In this document: in pieces, positions 8,739 through 17,564 of the stretch
Layout: each line of letters starts with the position of its first letter
Position numbering within the stretch: the stretch's first letter is position 1
Source of the DNA: JBEKTY01 sp049515555
GTDB taxonomy: Bacteria; Planctomycetota; Planctomycetia; Pirellulales; Thermoguttaceae
Reading direction: 5' to 3'
Length of the DNA stretch: 64,000 nt
NCBI GenBank assembly: GCA_049515555.1
Contig: JBEKTY010000007.1
Coordinates: forward strand, 31,437 to 95,436
Notes under the pieces: generated by a model
Seen by the model: only the letters and a program-made list of their open reading frames with translations
Database searches by the model: none
Told to the model about the DNA's origin: nothing
Made by a program: the position numbers and the translations under genes

Positions 8739-9872
8739 TCAAACGATTTCCCATTGTTGCAACCATTGGTAATCGGGCGTCAGATGCGCGTAGAAGTTTC
8801 GGGTGCATTCCTGAATCGCCTTCTTGTCTTCCGGGGTATGGGGCGTATCGCGATCGTACGAACCTTGGACGTTCACGTCGATCTGTTCGGGAATGTTCAC
8901 GCCGGGAATGATCGCGGAGATCCGCGGCTCCTGGAGCATTTCTTTGACCAGCACGCGAGCCCGCGAATCGATGCGTCCTTGGATCTGCCGCGGTTTGAGC
9001 CCGAAGGTGGTGCCGGCGCCGAACGGCTTGAGCCCGATCACGCCCATCTGCTTCTCATGCGCTAACTTCAAGAGGCTGTCGCCGCCAAGCTCACGAGTGA
9101 GGAACAGGTAGGGGAAAATGATCACGGAAAATTGCGGATACTCGGTGAGCACACGGCGGAACACCTTGGGATTGTGGGCCGAGACGCCCAGGCAGCGAAC
9201 CTTGCCTTGCCGCTGCACCTTGTCGAACACCTTAACCACCAGGTCGAGCGTCTTCTGGCTGACCATGAGCATCGAGGGTATGGCGGTCTGGCCTTCGCCC
9301 CAGGTGGCGCCGACCGGCCGCCACATGTCGAGCATGTCGGTATGATACGACTTCAGTCGCTTCTCGATATTGGCCGTCATGCCGGCTTCGGTCAGATTGG
9401 CTTCATACTCGGTCGTGATCTTCTCCGGCCACGAAGCAAAACCGATGAACCACTTTTCGCGTTTGGCCGTGGCCGACTTGAACATGGCCGCGCCGTAGAG
9501 GTCGCATTCGCCGTCGATATTGTTGTCGACATAGTTGATCCCCGCTTGAACGGCTCGTTCGAGGACGGCGACACGGTCTTCTATGCCTTGGCCCCCGTGA
9601 CCTCCGAGGCTGACCTCGGAAATATGGAACCCGGTCTTACCCAGCGGGCGATACCCCATCTTCGGATGATAGTTGAGGATCTTCGACGAGTCGACCGGCT
9701 GCGGAGACGCGCTTCCGGTGGGAGCTGCGGCGCCGCGCGAGCCGATTACCGTGCTTGCCAAGGCAGCCGCCGAAGCGGTCTTGAGAAACTCGCGCCGTCC
9801 GAATGGCCCGCAGCAGTCGCTATCGTGAGATTCAGACTGGCTTGCGCGGGCTTCCTTTTCTTTCTTGCTCAT
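8739..9872 (-). CDS. Tat-exported aldo/keto reductase-like protein
   Basis: 377 aa. The ATG at 9872 follows GGAAAGGG at a good distance; longer starts would put extra residues before the leader. A twin-arginine leader (FGRREFLKTASAAALASTVIG) follows a polar stretch. The AKR barrel starts near residue 75 (MGYRPLGKTGFHISEVSLGG). The Asp and Tyr of the AKR tetrad can be placed (NIDGECDLYGAAMF). The usual Lys of ATK is replaced (KWFIGFASW) and the usual His strand reads DMWRPV, so catalysis may be altered. NADP-binding features (GVIGLKPFGAG) remain. Exported AKR-like proteins are typical of planctomycete sugar loci; the substrate is unknown. Confidence 0.82.
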   Translation of the reverse strand: MSKKEKEARASQSESHDSDCCGPFGRREFLKTASAAALASTVIGSRGAAAPTGSASPQPVDSSKILNYHPKMGYRPLGKTGFHISEVSLGGHGGQGIEDRVAVLERAVQAGINYVDNNIDGECDLYGAAMFKSATAKREKWFIGFASWPEKITTEYEANLTEAGMTANIEKRLKSYHTDMLDMWRPVGATWGEGQTAIPSMLMVSQKTLDLVVKVFDKVQRQGKVRCLGVSAHNPKVFRRVLTEYPQFSVIIFPYLFLTRELGGDSLLKLAHEKQMGVIGLKPFGAGTTFGLKPRQIQGRIDSRARVLVKEMLQEPRISAIIPGVNIPEQIDVNVQGSYDRDTPHTPEDKKAIQECTRNFYAHLTPDYQWLQQWEIV

Positions 9873-10103
9873 TGTATCCCTTTCCAAAAGACAATGCGTT
9901 ACCGAAGGTTGTTCATCGTAGCCCCGGCCCGCCAGAATAGCAATTGTCATGTCTGACTGAAACTTCTTGGGGTGCTTGACAACGTCACGAACCGCAACGA
10001 AACTAGACTTCGTCGCGCCACCGTTGTGGGGTCCCGGTGGTCACGACAAAGGCAGGACCCCGTAAATCGGAACATTCCTCGAACGTTTTCACGAAAGGAC
10101 CCC

Positions 10104-10949
10104 ATGAAAATTCGCATTTGTGCCGTTGTGGCCCCGGTTGTGTTGGCCGTCGCCCTGCCTTCCCTGGCCGCCCCGCGCGACGATTCAGCCGCCGAGAAAC
10201 TCGGTTTCAGGCTGTCGCTGCAATGCTGGACCTACAACGGGCTGACGTTCTTCGAGGCGGTCGACAAGGCCGCCGGCCTGGGCATCAAGTACCTGGAAGC
10301 GTTCCCCGGCCAGAAGCTCAAGCCCGGCTCCAACGAAGGTATGGGCCCCGGCCTGAGCGACGCCGCTTGCGAAGAGATCAAGAAGAAGCTGGCCGACGCC
10401 GGCGGGCTGAAGCTCGTAGCCTTCGGCGTGTGCGGGGTTCCCACCGACGAGAATGGCGCCCGCAAAATGTACGAGTGGGCCAAGAAGTTGGGCATCGAGG
10501 TCCTGGTGACCGAGACCGAGCCGAATGAGATCCACGACAAACTATGCACCGAGTTCAACATCCGCTACGCCTTGCACAACCATCCGCAGAGTTGGCCGCC
10601 GGAAAAGGTCCTGAAATTCAGCAAGGATCGCTGCAAGCTGATCGGCTCGTGTTCCGATACGGGCCACTGGATGCGCGCCAAGCGCGTCCCGGTCGACACG
10701 CTGAAAATGCTTGAAGGCCGCATCGAGCACCTGCACTTCAAGGATCTCAACGAGTTCGGCGGCGGCCACGACGTGCCCTGGGGCACCGGCAAGGGCGACC
10801 CCGCCGGGGCGCTGGCCGAGTTGAAGCGGCAAGGGTTCAAGGGCTACTTCTCGATCGAATACGAGTACGGCAGCCTGGACGACCTGGCCAAGAGCTTGCC
10901 CCTGTGCGTGAAGTTTTTCGACGAGACGTGCGCGGAACTGGCGAAGTAG
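10104..10949 (+). CDS. Secreted sugar phosphate isomerase/epimerase (xylose isomerase-like TIM barrel)
   Basis: 281 aa. The start is chosen by GAAAGGA upstream and a signal peptide (MKIRICAVVAPVVLAVALPS). AP-endonuclease-2/xylose-isomerase-type metal ligands are visible in order: ALHNHPQ, SCSDTGHWMRAK, IEHLHFKDL and SIEYEYG. Such proteins interconvert keto- and aldo-sugars using a divalent metal. The nearby exported oxidoreductases suggest one pathway of periplasmic sugar conversion, but the exact reaction is not shown by sequence. Confidence 0.85.
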   Translation: MKIRICAVVAPVVLAVALPSLAAPRDDSAAEKLGFRLSLQCWTYNGLTFFEAVDKAAGLGIKYLEAFPGQKLKPGSNEGMGPGLSDAACEEIKKKLADAGGLKLVAFGVCGVPTDENGARKMYEWAKKLGIEVLVTETEPNEIHDKLCTEFNIRYALHNHPQSWPPEKVLKFSKDRCKLIGSCSDTGHWMRAKRVPVDTLKMLEGRIEHLHFKDLNEFGGGHDVPWGTGKGDPAGALAELKRQGFKGYFSIEYEYGSLDDLAKSLPLCVKFFDETCAELAK

Positions 10950-11040
10950 CGTCTGGTGCGCAATGGCCTAGACTGTGGAAGTCTGGCGGGTTTCCGCCAT
11001 GCGCATCCGTCAGCCTACGGCCATCAGGACACCACCCGCG

Positions 11041-14000
11041 TCAGTGGCCCACGTACGCCACTCCGCCGTTGCGCAGGGCAACAATCGCACCGCCATCACG
11101 GGTCAGGCATAGACCATCGGGTGCGGGCTCGCTCGGTAGTTCGACGGTTTGCAGTGTTTTCCCGTCCGCACGATCGAGCACCAGCAGCTTCCAGCCGGGC
11201 TGTAATTGTCGATATTGATTAAATTCGCCGGATACCGTCACCACCACGCCGTCGCGAGCAAGGGCGACTGCGCGGGCCGCGAGACGCAAGGGTCCCCAAC
11301 GGCGAGGGATCTCCTTTTCCTTGCCGCTGCGGGGATCGGGGATCTGGGTCAGACGCCATGCGGGCAGTTTGGCCATGTCGATCTTTGCTGACTGCTCGCG
11401 CACATACGCTGTGGTCTTCGCCGTGTCCCAGCCTTGCAGATGAACCGTCTCGGCTCCACTTCCAAAGGCCAACACCAGGAGATCGCCGTCACCAGCCGGA
11501 GTCAGATTGGAGCGTTCACCCAGCGCGATCCCGGGCAGCTCCGGCCGCCCCGCGGCATCCAGCGACATGAGGCCTATCGTCTCGGATCGGGCGCAGCCCC
11601 AGTCGTCGGCAGCGTGGTGGACTTCCGCCGCCCCGTAGGCCAGCAGCCCGGGGCTGACCTGGACGATTTCACGCCCGCGGGCTCCGTTGATCGGCAAGGG
11701 ATCCGTCTCGGCAACCCCTGTCGCGGGGTCAAGCCGGACCGCGGGGGCGGAGGTGAAAAAGGCGCGCGCCCACAAGCGTCCGCCGACCAGCGCCAGACCG
11801 GCTGATGGCGCCCATTCCTGGCGAGTCGCCCAACGGGCGGATCCGGAAGCCAAATCGATAGCGGCCACGGTTGTTCCTGGGGACAGGGGCATGCCGGCCA
11901 CGGCATAGACCACACCATTTTCTACCACCACCGGTGCATTTGCCGGCCACGGACTGCCCGGCAAACCATAAAGGGAGATAATTTCGGGGCTGGGGGCAAG
12001 GCGGTAACGCCAGCGGCGCCGGCCGTCGGCGGCGGCGAAGGCGTACACCGCTCCGTCACCCGCGGCGACCACGACCCGGCCGCCGGCGATGGTGGGCGTC
12101 CCATTCACCGGCCCCTCGCACCAGGCCGTCCAGCGCAAGTCGCCGCTGGCTTGATCGAAAGCGCGGACCGAGCCGTCGGTAGCCGCCACCACCACCAGCC
12201 CGCCGGCGGCCACTGGCGGCATGGGTAGGTGCTCCACCTCGTCGGAAAGGACGCCGCGTTGGGGAGTGCTGAAGGGATGGACCGGCGCCGCCTGCCAGCG
12301 CACGCGCAGATTGCCCGCGACCGCAACCGCAGTGGCCCCGCTGCGTTTGACATTCGCGCGGTGGGTCGGCCAATCGCCCGGCGCGATATCAATTTCGGCA
12401 TCCTTGCCGGATGAGGCCTCGATTCTGCCCGCACTGTTCGTGGCCGGCAGATCCTTGACCGCCACTCCCTTCGTCAGGGCGATGCAACCTGTCAGCACCG
12501 GACAACGACACACGGCGGGGAGATAGATCAGTCGCCCGTCGGTGACAAAGCCGCCGACGTGGCATTGGGTCTTGAGCGGCATCAGCGGCAGGCTGGCGCC
12601 GGTTGCAAGATCCATGGTTGCCCCGCCAGCATTGCCAAAGAGCAGGCCCTGCGTGGCAGTGATGAGGCCGCAACCGCCGCCGTTGAATTGTCCCAGCACT
12701 TTGCCGGTCAGAGGGTTCAGGATGCCGCCATACCTGAGCGAACCCGCGAACAACTTCCCCGGCATGGCCAGGGTGGTCATCGACCGGCCACCCTCGCGTG
12801 GCGTTTCCCACAGCCGGGAACCATCGCGCGCTGACAAGGCGACGAGGTTGGTGCCGTCGGACAGCGCGCAGAAGAGCACATTGGCGGTTGCCAGCAGACC
12901 TGGCCGGTCCTCGATGCCAACCGTGGTGTCGCAGCGGCGCTTGCCGGCGATGGCCGCCAATAGGGCGGGATCGGTCTGCACCCAGCGCTGCGAGCCGTCG
13001 TCCAGTTTCAGGGCCGCCACCCGGCCCTTCGGCGCCAGGTAATACAGCGATCCGCATGAAGCGGCAATGCAGCGACTGTCGATGGGCTGCGGCGAACGAT
13101 GACGCCAGACGACGTTGCCGGTGGCCGGTTCCAGGCTCACCAGATCGCTGCCGTGACCAAGCGTGCCATCGACCAGCGCCGCCGGCTTCTGTTGGAACTC
13201 GCCGAACAGGCCCTTGCTCGGCGCATCGGGCGCTCCGAGCAGAGCCAGCAGGTGCCCCTCCGTCAGCACCAGCCACTTGATCTGCAGTTGCCCGCCCACG
13301 GTGATACGGCCGAGTTCGGCGCCGGTGGCGGCGTTCAGGCGCAGCACCGCGCCGCCCTCAGCCAGCAAGAGTCGCTCGGCGCCGGCGATCATGATCTGTC
13401 GGGCGGCTCGAAAACCCTTGGGAAGGTGTTTTCGCCAGAGGATGATGCCATTGTAAGCCGAGCGGCAGACGAGTTCGCACATCTGCGGCGTGCCGGCGTC
13501 CTGTCCACCGTCGCCCACTCCGGTGGCCAGGAAAATCCTGCCGCCCGCCGCGACCCGGCCCGCGGCGGAGCGGGTTGCGGCATTGATCGGCAGGCCGAGC
13601 CAGGCCATCCGACAGGGCAGGGCGAAGGTGGTGTCGTTTGAAACAGGGTTGTTGTCGGGGCCGTGCAGCCAGTGACTCCACTGGTCACGCCCGGCAGGCG
13701 CTGGAACCCTGAAGCGGATCTTGCCGGCAGCGTCAACGGCGGCGCCGGTCACCGGCGCCAGGACGCGCTTCGCCTCCTTCTCGTCGACGTCGCCCGTCAC
13801 GAGGTCGGCGCTTTCAGCAGTCAACGGGATCGATCCGCGCCAACGCGAGATCCACAGCCCACGGCCATCCCAGGCGCCCGCGGCCTGATGGAGCAGCGTT
13901 TCGCCTTTGGCGTCCGCAGCCAAGGCGTACACCATCCAGCCCTCCTTCGCCAAAATGAGCGCTGAAGCGGGATCGCTAGGCGTCACCACAACGGCGACCC

Positions 14001-14127
14001 CGACCGGGTTGGGGCAGGCCGAAGAGAGACGCTCTGCGGCGCTCGGCGACACGCAGGCCGACAGCAGGACCAGCACGGCGAAGCAAGTCCTCGCCGGACA
14101 GCAAATCAGCGCTCGGTTGTTTTTCAC
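11041..14127 (-). CDS. PQQ-like beta-propeller repeat protein, probable lipoprotein
   Basis: 1028 aa from a GTG start at 14127 with GAGGAG upstream. The leader ends in LVLLSAC, a lipobox, so lipid anchoring is likely. The protein holds many PQQ/BamB-type blade motifs (NGTPTIAGGRVVVAAGDGAV, GDLRWTAWCEGPVNG, TGNVVWRHRSPQP, DGSQRWVQTDP) forming one or two propellers between about residues 230 and 1020. The first 200 residues (VVVTPSDPASALILAKEGWM) look like a degenerate Rossmann-type domain. No CxxCH heme site is seen. It starts 23 nt after the glycoside hydrolase on the same strand, so the two probably form an operon. Confidence 0.85.
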   Translation of the reverse strand: MKNNRALICCPARTCFAVLVLLSACVSPSAAERLSSACPNPVGVAVVVTPSDPASALILAKEGWMVYALAADAKGETLLHQAAGAWDGRGLWISRWRGSIPLTAESADLVTGDVDEKEAKRVLAPVTGAAVDAAGKIRFRVPAPAGRDQWSHWLHGPDNNPVSNDTTFALPCRMAWLGLPINAATRSAAGRVAAGGRIFLATGVGDGGQDAGTPQMCELVCRSAYNGIILWRKHLPKGFRAARQIMIAGAERLLLAEGGAVLRLNAATGAELGRITVGGQLQIKWLVLTEGHLLALLGAPDAPSKGLFGEFQQKPAALVDGTLGHGSDLVSLEPATGNVVWRHRSPQPIDSRCIAASCGSLYYLAPKGRVAALKLDDGSQRWVQTDPALLAAIAGKRRCDTTVGIEDRPGLLATANVLFCALSDGTNLVALSARDGSRLWETPREGGRSMTTLAMPGKLFAGSLRYGGILNPLTGKVLGQFNGGGCGLITATQGLLFGNAGGATMDLATGASLPLMPLKTQCHVGGFVTDGRLIYLPAVCRCPVLTGCIALTKGVAVKDLPATNSAGRIEASSGKDAEIDIAPGDWPTHRANVKRSGATAVAVAGNLRVRWQAAPVHPFSTPQRGVLSDEVEHLPMPPVAAGGLVVVAATDGSVRAFDQASGDLRWTAWCEGPVNGTPTIAGGRVVVAAGDGAVYAFAAADGRRRWRYRLAPSPEIISLYGLPGSPWPANAPVVVENGVVYAVAGMPLSPGTTVAAIDLASGSARWATRQEWAPSAGLALVGGRLWARAFFTSAPAVRLDPATGVAETDPLPINGARGREIVQVSPGLLAYGAAEVHHAADDWGCARSETIGLMSLDAAGRPELPGIALGERSNLTPAGDGDLLVLAFGSGAETVHLQGWDTAKTTAYVREQSAKIDMAKLPAWRLTQIPDPRSGKEKEIPRRWGPLRLAARAVALARDGVVVTVSGEFNQYRQLQPGWKLLVLDRADGKTLQTVELPSEPAPDGLCLTRDGGAIVALRNGGVAYVGH

Positions 14128-14150
14128 GGTATTTCCGCTCCTCGCTCGCG

Positions 14151-15740
14151 CTATTCCACGATCACGCCGGGTGCGTCGTGCTCCAGCTTGTAGGCACTGT
14201 AGATGGTTAGGCTGTTAGGGGGCAGTGTGTCACGCAAGGCGTCTGTCGCCGCCCCCAGCGAGAACTCCTTCTGCGGATTGACCTTCACGCTGGCCTGGTC
14301 CCGTTCGCTCTCACCATACCGGTAGCGGCACAGCCGGGTCGGCTTCGGCAGACCCTGCACAGCCAGCTTGACGTTGAACTCCGCGGGAGCGTCGTTGACG
14401 ATCGCCAGGGTGAGGTTTCCTCGCGGGCTGCGCAGCGCCGCGCAGAATACCCGTTGCCAGTCGGCAAGCCTGCCGCCCTCGACGCGGCTGCCCAGGACCG
14501 CCGAGTTCTTTGCCGAAAAACGGCTCATGAGGCCCAGGCAATAGTAGCTGTTCGGATGTGGCGGGAAGTCGCGGAGCAGCCTCTTCTGCCGCGGGTCCCA
14601 TGTGTCCACGAACTGCCATTGCCCGTCCAGGTCTCCACGATTGAGGAAGCTCCAGCGGTTGAAACCGTCCACGCCGGCATTGGCCAAGCGGATGACCAAT
14701 TCGCTGGCGGCGAGCACGGATTGTGGGCAGCTCGGGCCGGGCTTGTCCGGCACCCAACCGTAAGCCATCGTACCGAACTCAGAGAGGAAGACCGGCTTGC
14801 CCTCGCGGCGTGCCAATGCTACCCAAGCCGCGGCGCCGCGTTCCTGGGTGGCGATATGGCCCCGCGTGCGGAAGTCGAAGTCTGCGCCATAATCGTGGAA
14901 ATCATAAGCCCCAAGCAGGCCACAATAGTCGATACCGCTCGGTGGCTTGGCGGGAAACCCTGTGGTCGTATCCGGCCCCGACAGGGGTAACTTCAGTCCC
15001 CGTCTATCCAGTGCCTTGCGCACCGCGGCAAGGCCCGGACCGATGGAAAGCGGCTTGTTGGGCGGGGCCTGCCACCAGGAAAACCCGGCCCCCGGCTCAT
15101 TGTTGATGCACAGCCACTTGATGCAGGTGTACCCACGCTTGTTTACGAGATGGTCCATCAAGGTCGCCAGACCGTCCGCAAAAGCATCCAGCTCAGCCGG
15201 CGCACTGTGAACCCTTCCTACGGGGTCATCGCGGAACTCGGGGTATGCCAGCCATGCGCTATTGCACCACATTTGCTGGAAGAACACGTCCGCGCCGCTT
15301 TTCTGGTGCCAGTCGAGAATCCGATACAGGATGTGCATCTCCGGACTGTCCAGCGTGAACCTGCCGCGCTCGGGCTCGTAAATCCGCTGCTCGATCTCGA
15401 CTCGGTTCCAGTCCAGACCGAGCCATTCGGCGTGGCGGCAAATCTGCTGCCATGCCCGTTCGTCTTCGGCCGGCGGGTAGCCGCCCCAGCCGCTTCCCCC
15501 ATGACTGTAACTGTCGAAGATCGGGTGCTTGACGCCATAGGGGATCGGTGTCTCCATGGCGTGCCACGATGCGCCGAGGCCGCCGCGCATCGTATTGACG
15601 ACCTTGCCGCAATCCACCGTAACGAGCACGGTGCCTCCTTGAATCGGAGAAGGAGGCGTTCCGGACGGTTCGCCTGCGCCGGCGCAAGAGACGGCCACCA
15701 TGATTGTCAGCCCAACCATACCGACCCACGTCCGCTTCAT
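14151..15740 (-). CDS. Secreted clan-A glycoside hydrolase (GH30/GH39/GH5-like)
   Basis: 529 aa, ATG preceded by GAGGAGG. The signal peptide ends near VAVSCAGAG. The TIM barrel carries the two clan-A carboxylates: CINNEPG near residue 215 (acid/base) and PVFLSEFG near residue 320 (nucleophile). Other supports are GASWHAMETPIPYG, DWNRVEIEQRIYEPERGRF and FNRWSFLNRGDLDG. The C-terminal part is a beta domain (RGNLTLAIVNDAPAEFNVKL). It should cleave a polysaccharide outside the cell. The family number cannot be fixed without a profile search. It leads the PQQ-propeller gene in an apparent operon. Confidence 0.82.
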   Translation of the reverse strand: MKRTWVGMVGLTIMVAVSCAGAGEPSGTPPSPIQGGTVLVTVDCGKVVNTMRGGLGASWHAMETPIPYGVKHPIFDSYSHGGSGWGGYPPAEDERAWQQICRHAEWLGLDWNRVEIEQRIYEPERGRFTLDSPEMHILYRILDWHQKSGADVFFQQMWCNSAWLAYPEFRDDPVGRVHSAPAELDAFADGLATLMDHLVNKRGYTCIKWLCINNEPGAGFSWWQAPPNKPLSIGPGLAAVRKALDRRGLKLPLSGPDTTTGFPAKPPSGIDYCGLLGAYDFHDYGADFDFRTRGHIATQERGAAAWVALARREGKPVFLSEFGTMAYGWVPDKPGPSCPQSVLAASELVIRLANAGVDGFNRWSFLNRGDLDGQWQFVDTWDPRQKRLLRDFPPHPNSYYCLGLMSRFSAKNSAVLGSRVEGGRLADWQRVFCAALRSPRGNLTLAIVNDAPAEFNVKLAVQGLPKPTRLCRYRYGESERDQASVKVNPQKEFSLGAATDALRDTLPPNSLTIYSAYKLEHDAPGVIVE

Positions 15741-15941
15741 GTCTACCTCCTCGGCCAGAATCCTGGGAGCAGCTTGCCTTGAACATGCCTAACAACCAGG
15801 ATACATGCCCGAAAGCCCTTTCGCCAGCAGGTTCCTGCCGAAGACCGCCTCAGGCGGCCGGTCTCAGCCGGCGATCCCTTGATCCCGGCCGCTCCGGTGT
15901 CAGAATGTAGGAAATCTACTGGACGAGGGGCATTCACTACC

Positions 15942-16982
15942 ATGGCCGACATTGTCACGATCGACGGCTCCCGGGGCGAGGGTGGCGGGCAGGTTCTCCG
16001 CTCGTCGTTGGCCTTGTCGCTGGTGACGGGCCGGCCCTTTACCATCGAAAACATCCGCGCCGGGCGGAAGAAGCCGGGATTGTTGCGGCAACACCTGACG
16101 GCCGTATTGGCCGCAGCCGAGGTCGGTGGCGCGGACGCGGATGGGGCGGCCTTGGGTTCCCCACGCCTGGTATTCCGCCCCGGCCCGATCCGGTCCGGCA
16201 ATTACAGTTTTCGGGTCGGCACGGCCGGCAGCGCGACCCTGGTGCTCCAGACCGTTCTGCCGGCACTCTTGCTGGCCGAGGGCGAGTCGAACCTCGTCTT
16301 GGAGGGCGGCACGCACAACCCCATGGCCCCGCCGGTGGACTTCCTGGAGAAGGCCTATCTGCCACTGGTGAACCGGCTGGGGCCGCACGTCGATGTGCAG
16401 CTTGTCCGCCCGGGCTTCTATCCGGCCGGCGGCGGGGAGTTCACGGTCCGCGTCCAGCCGGCCATGAAACTCGGACGGCTTGACCTGGTCGATCGCGGCG
16501 AGATTACCGCCCGCCGGGTCCGGGCCCTGGTGGCCCGGCTGCCACGGCACATCGCTGAGCGGGAGTGCCGAACGATTGCCCAAGAGACCGGCTGGGACGA
16601 ATCGTCCTTCAGCATCGACGAAGTGAAGGGCTGCCGCGGGCCTGGCAACGTGGTGATGATCGAGCTGGAGGCGGAACACGTCACCGAGGTCTTCACCGCC
16701 TTCGGCCAGTTGGGCGTCCGGGCCGAGGATGTCGCCAAAGAGGCCCTGCGTCAGGCCGCCGAGTACCTGGTTGCCGGCGTGCCGGTCGGCAAGTACCTGG
16801 CCGATCAGCTCATGCTGCCGCTGGGGATCGGCGCCTATCTGAGCTCCGATGGGGGCGTGTTTCGCACGATGGACCTCTCGCTCCACACGAGCACGCACAT
16901 GGAGATCCTACGCCGTTTTCTGGAAATCGACGTCCAGATCGAACAATGCGGCCCGGGAGACCGGTTGGTGCGAATCGGATAA
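15942..16982 (+). CDS. rtcA: RNA 3'-terminal phosphate cyclase
   Basis: 346 aa. The start ATG is chosen because the family begins at MADIVTIDGSRGEGGGQVLR, the conserved N-terminal signature; ACGAGGGG upstream can serve as ribosome site. Further family marks are AGRKKPGLLRQHL, GSATLVLQTVLPALL, EGGTHNPMAPPVDFLE, FYPAGGGEF and, near residue 319, HTSTHMEIL with the probable adenylated His. RtcA converts RNA 3'-phosphate to a 2',3'-cyclic phosphate with ATP. No rtcB ligase or rtcR regulator is visible next to it; its neighbours are a beta-helix fragment and secreted proteins. Confidence 0.93.
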   Translation: MADIVTIDGSRGEGGGQVLRSSLALSLVTGRPFTIENIRAGRKKPGLLRQHLTAVLAAAEVGGADADGAALGSPRLVFRPGPIRSGNYSFRVGTAGSATLVLQTVLPALLLAEGESNLVLEGGTHNPMAPPVDFLEKAYLPLVNRLGPHVDVQLVRPGFYPAGGGEFTVRVQPAMKLGRLDLVDRGEITARRVRALVARLPRHIAERECRTIAQETGWDESSFSIDEVKGCRGPGNVVMIELEAEHVTEVFTAFGQLGVRAEDVAKEALRQAAEYLVAGVPVGKYLADQLMLPLGIGAYLSSDGGVFRTMDLSLHTSTHMEILRRFLEIDVQIEQCGPGDRLVRIG

Positions 16983-16983
16983 A

Positions 16984-17440
16984 GGATCATCGACAACGAC
17001 TCGACCACCTGCTACAACCAAAGGCGGGCGGGGGCCTGGCGGTCCGCGAGGCCCGCTACGGCAAGATCACGAACCTGACCGCCGAGATGACGGCCCTGGT
17101 CGAGGGCAACGACATCCGGCCGAACGGGTCGGGCACGGACACGAGGATCTCCTCGATCTTCGTCGTTTCCGACCGCAACTGGGACCGCCACTACCTCCGC
17201 AATGTCCGCATCGTCAACAACACGACAGCGGGCAGCGGCATTTCGATCATCGGCGCCCCGGCCCGGAACAACGTCGTTTCCGGGAACCGGCACGTCGGCG
17301 ACCGCCCGCGCGTGATCATCAACGGCGCCAATGCCCGCGTGGAGAAAAACACCGGCTACACGGTCCAGGTCCCGGAGATCAAGAAGCCCCTGGCCGATCC
17401 GAACCGTCCTTCGGCCACGGCGCCGGCCGCGGGGAAGTGA
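16984..17440 (+). pseudogene. 3' fragment of a parallel beta-helix (pectate-lyase-like) protein
   Basis: Directly after rtcA, a frame with no start encodes ARYGKITNLTAEMTALVEGN, then SDRNWDRHYLRNVRIVNNTT, IIGAPARNNVVSGNRH and an end in TAPAAGK. The regular short strands with Asn ladders (VRIVNN, NNVVSGN) fit a right-handed beta-helix. The first bases in another frame (DNDSTTCYN) look like an earlier coil, implying a frameshift near 17010. The N-terminal half is missing. Confidence 0.5.
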
Positions 17441-17564
17441 TGCTCGTGCAGGTGTGCCGGCTCCCGGTCGGGGACATGGAATCCAGCGGCCCAAAGTCCG
17501 TTTTTGCGGTCAGCCGCGGCGGCTGAGGCTTTGGTCTCTTATGTTGACAGGTTGTTGCAGCCTC

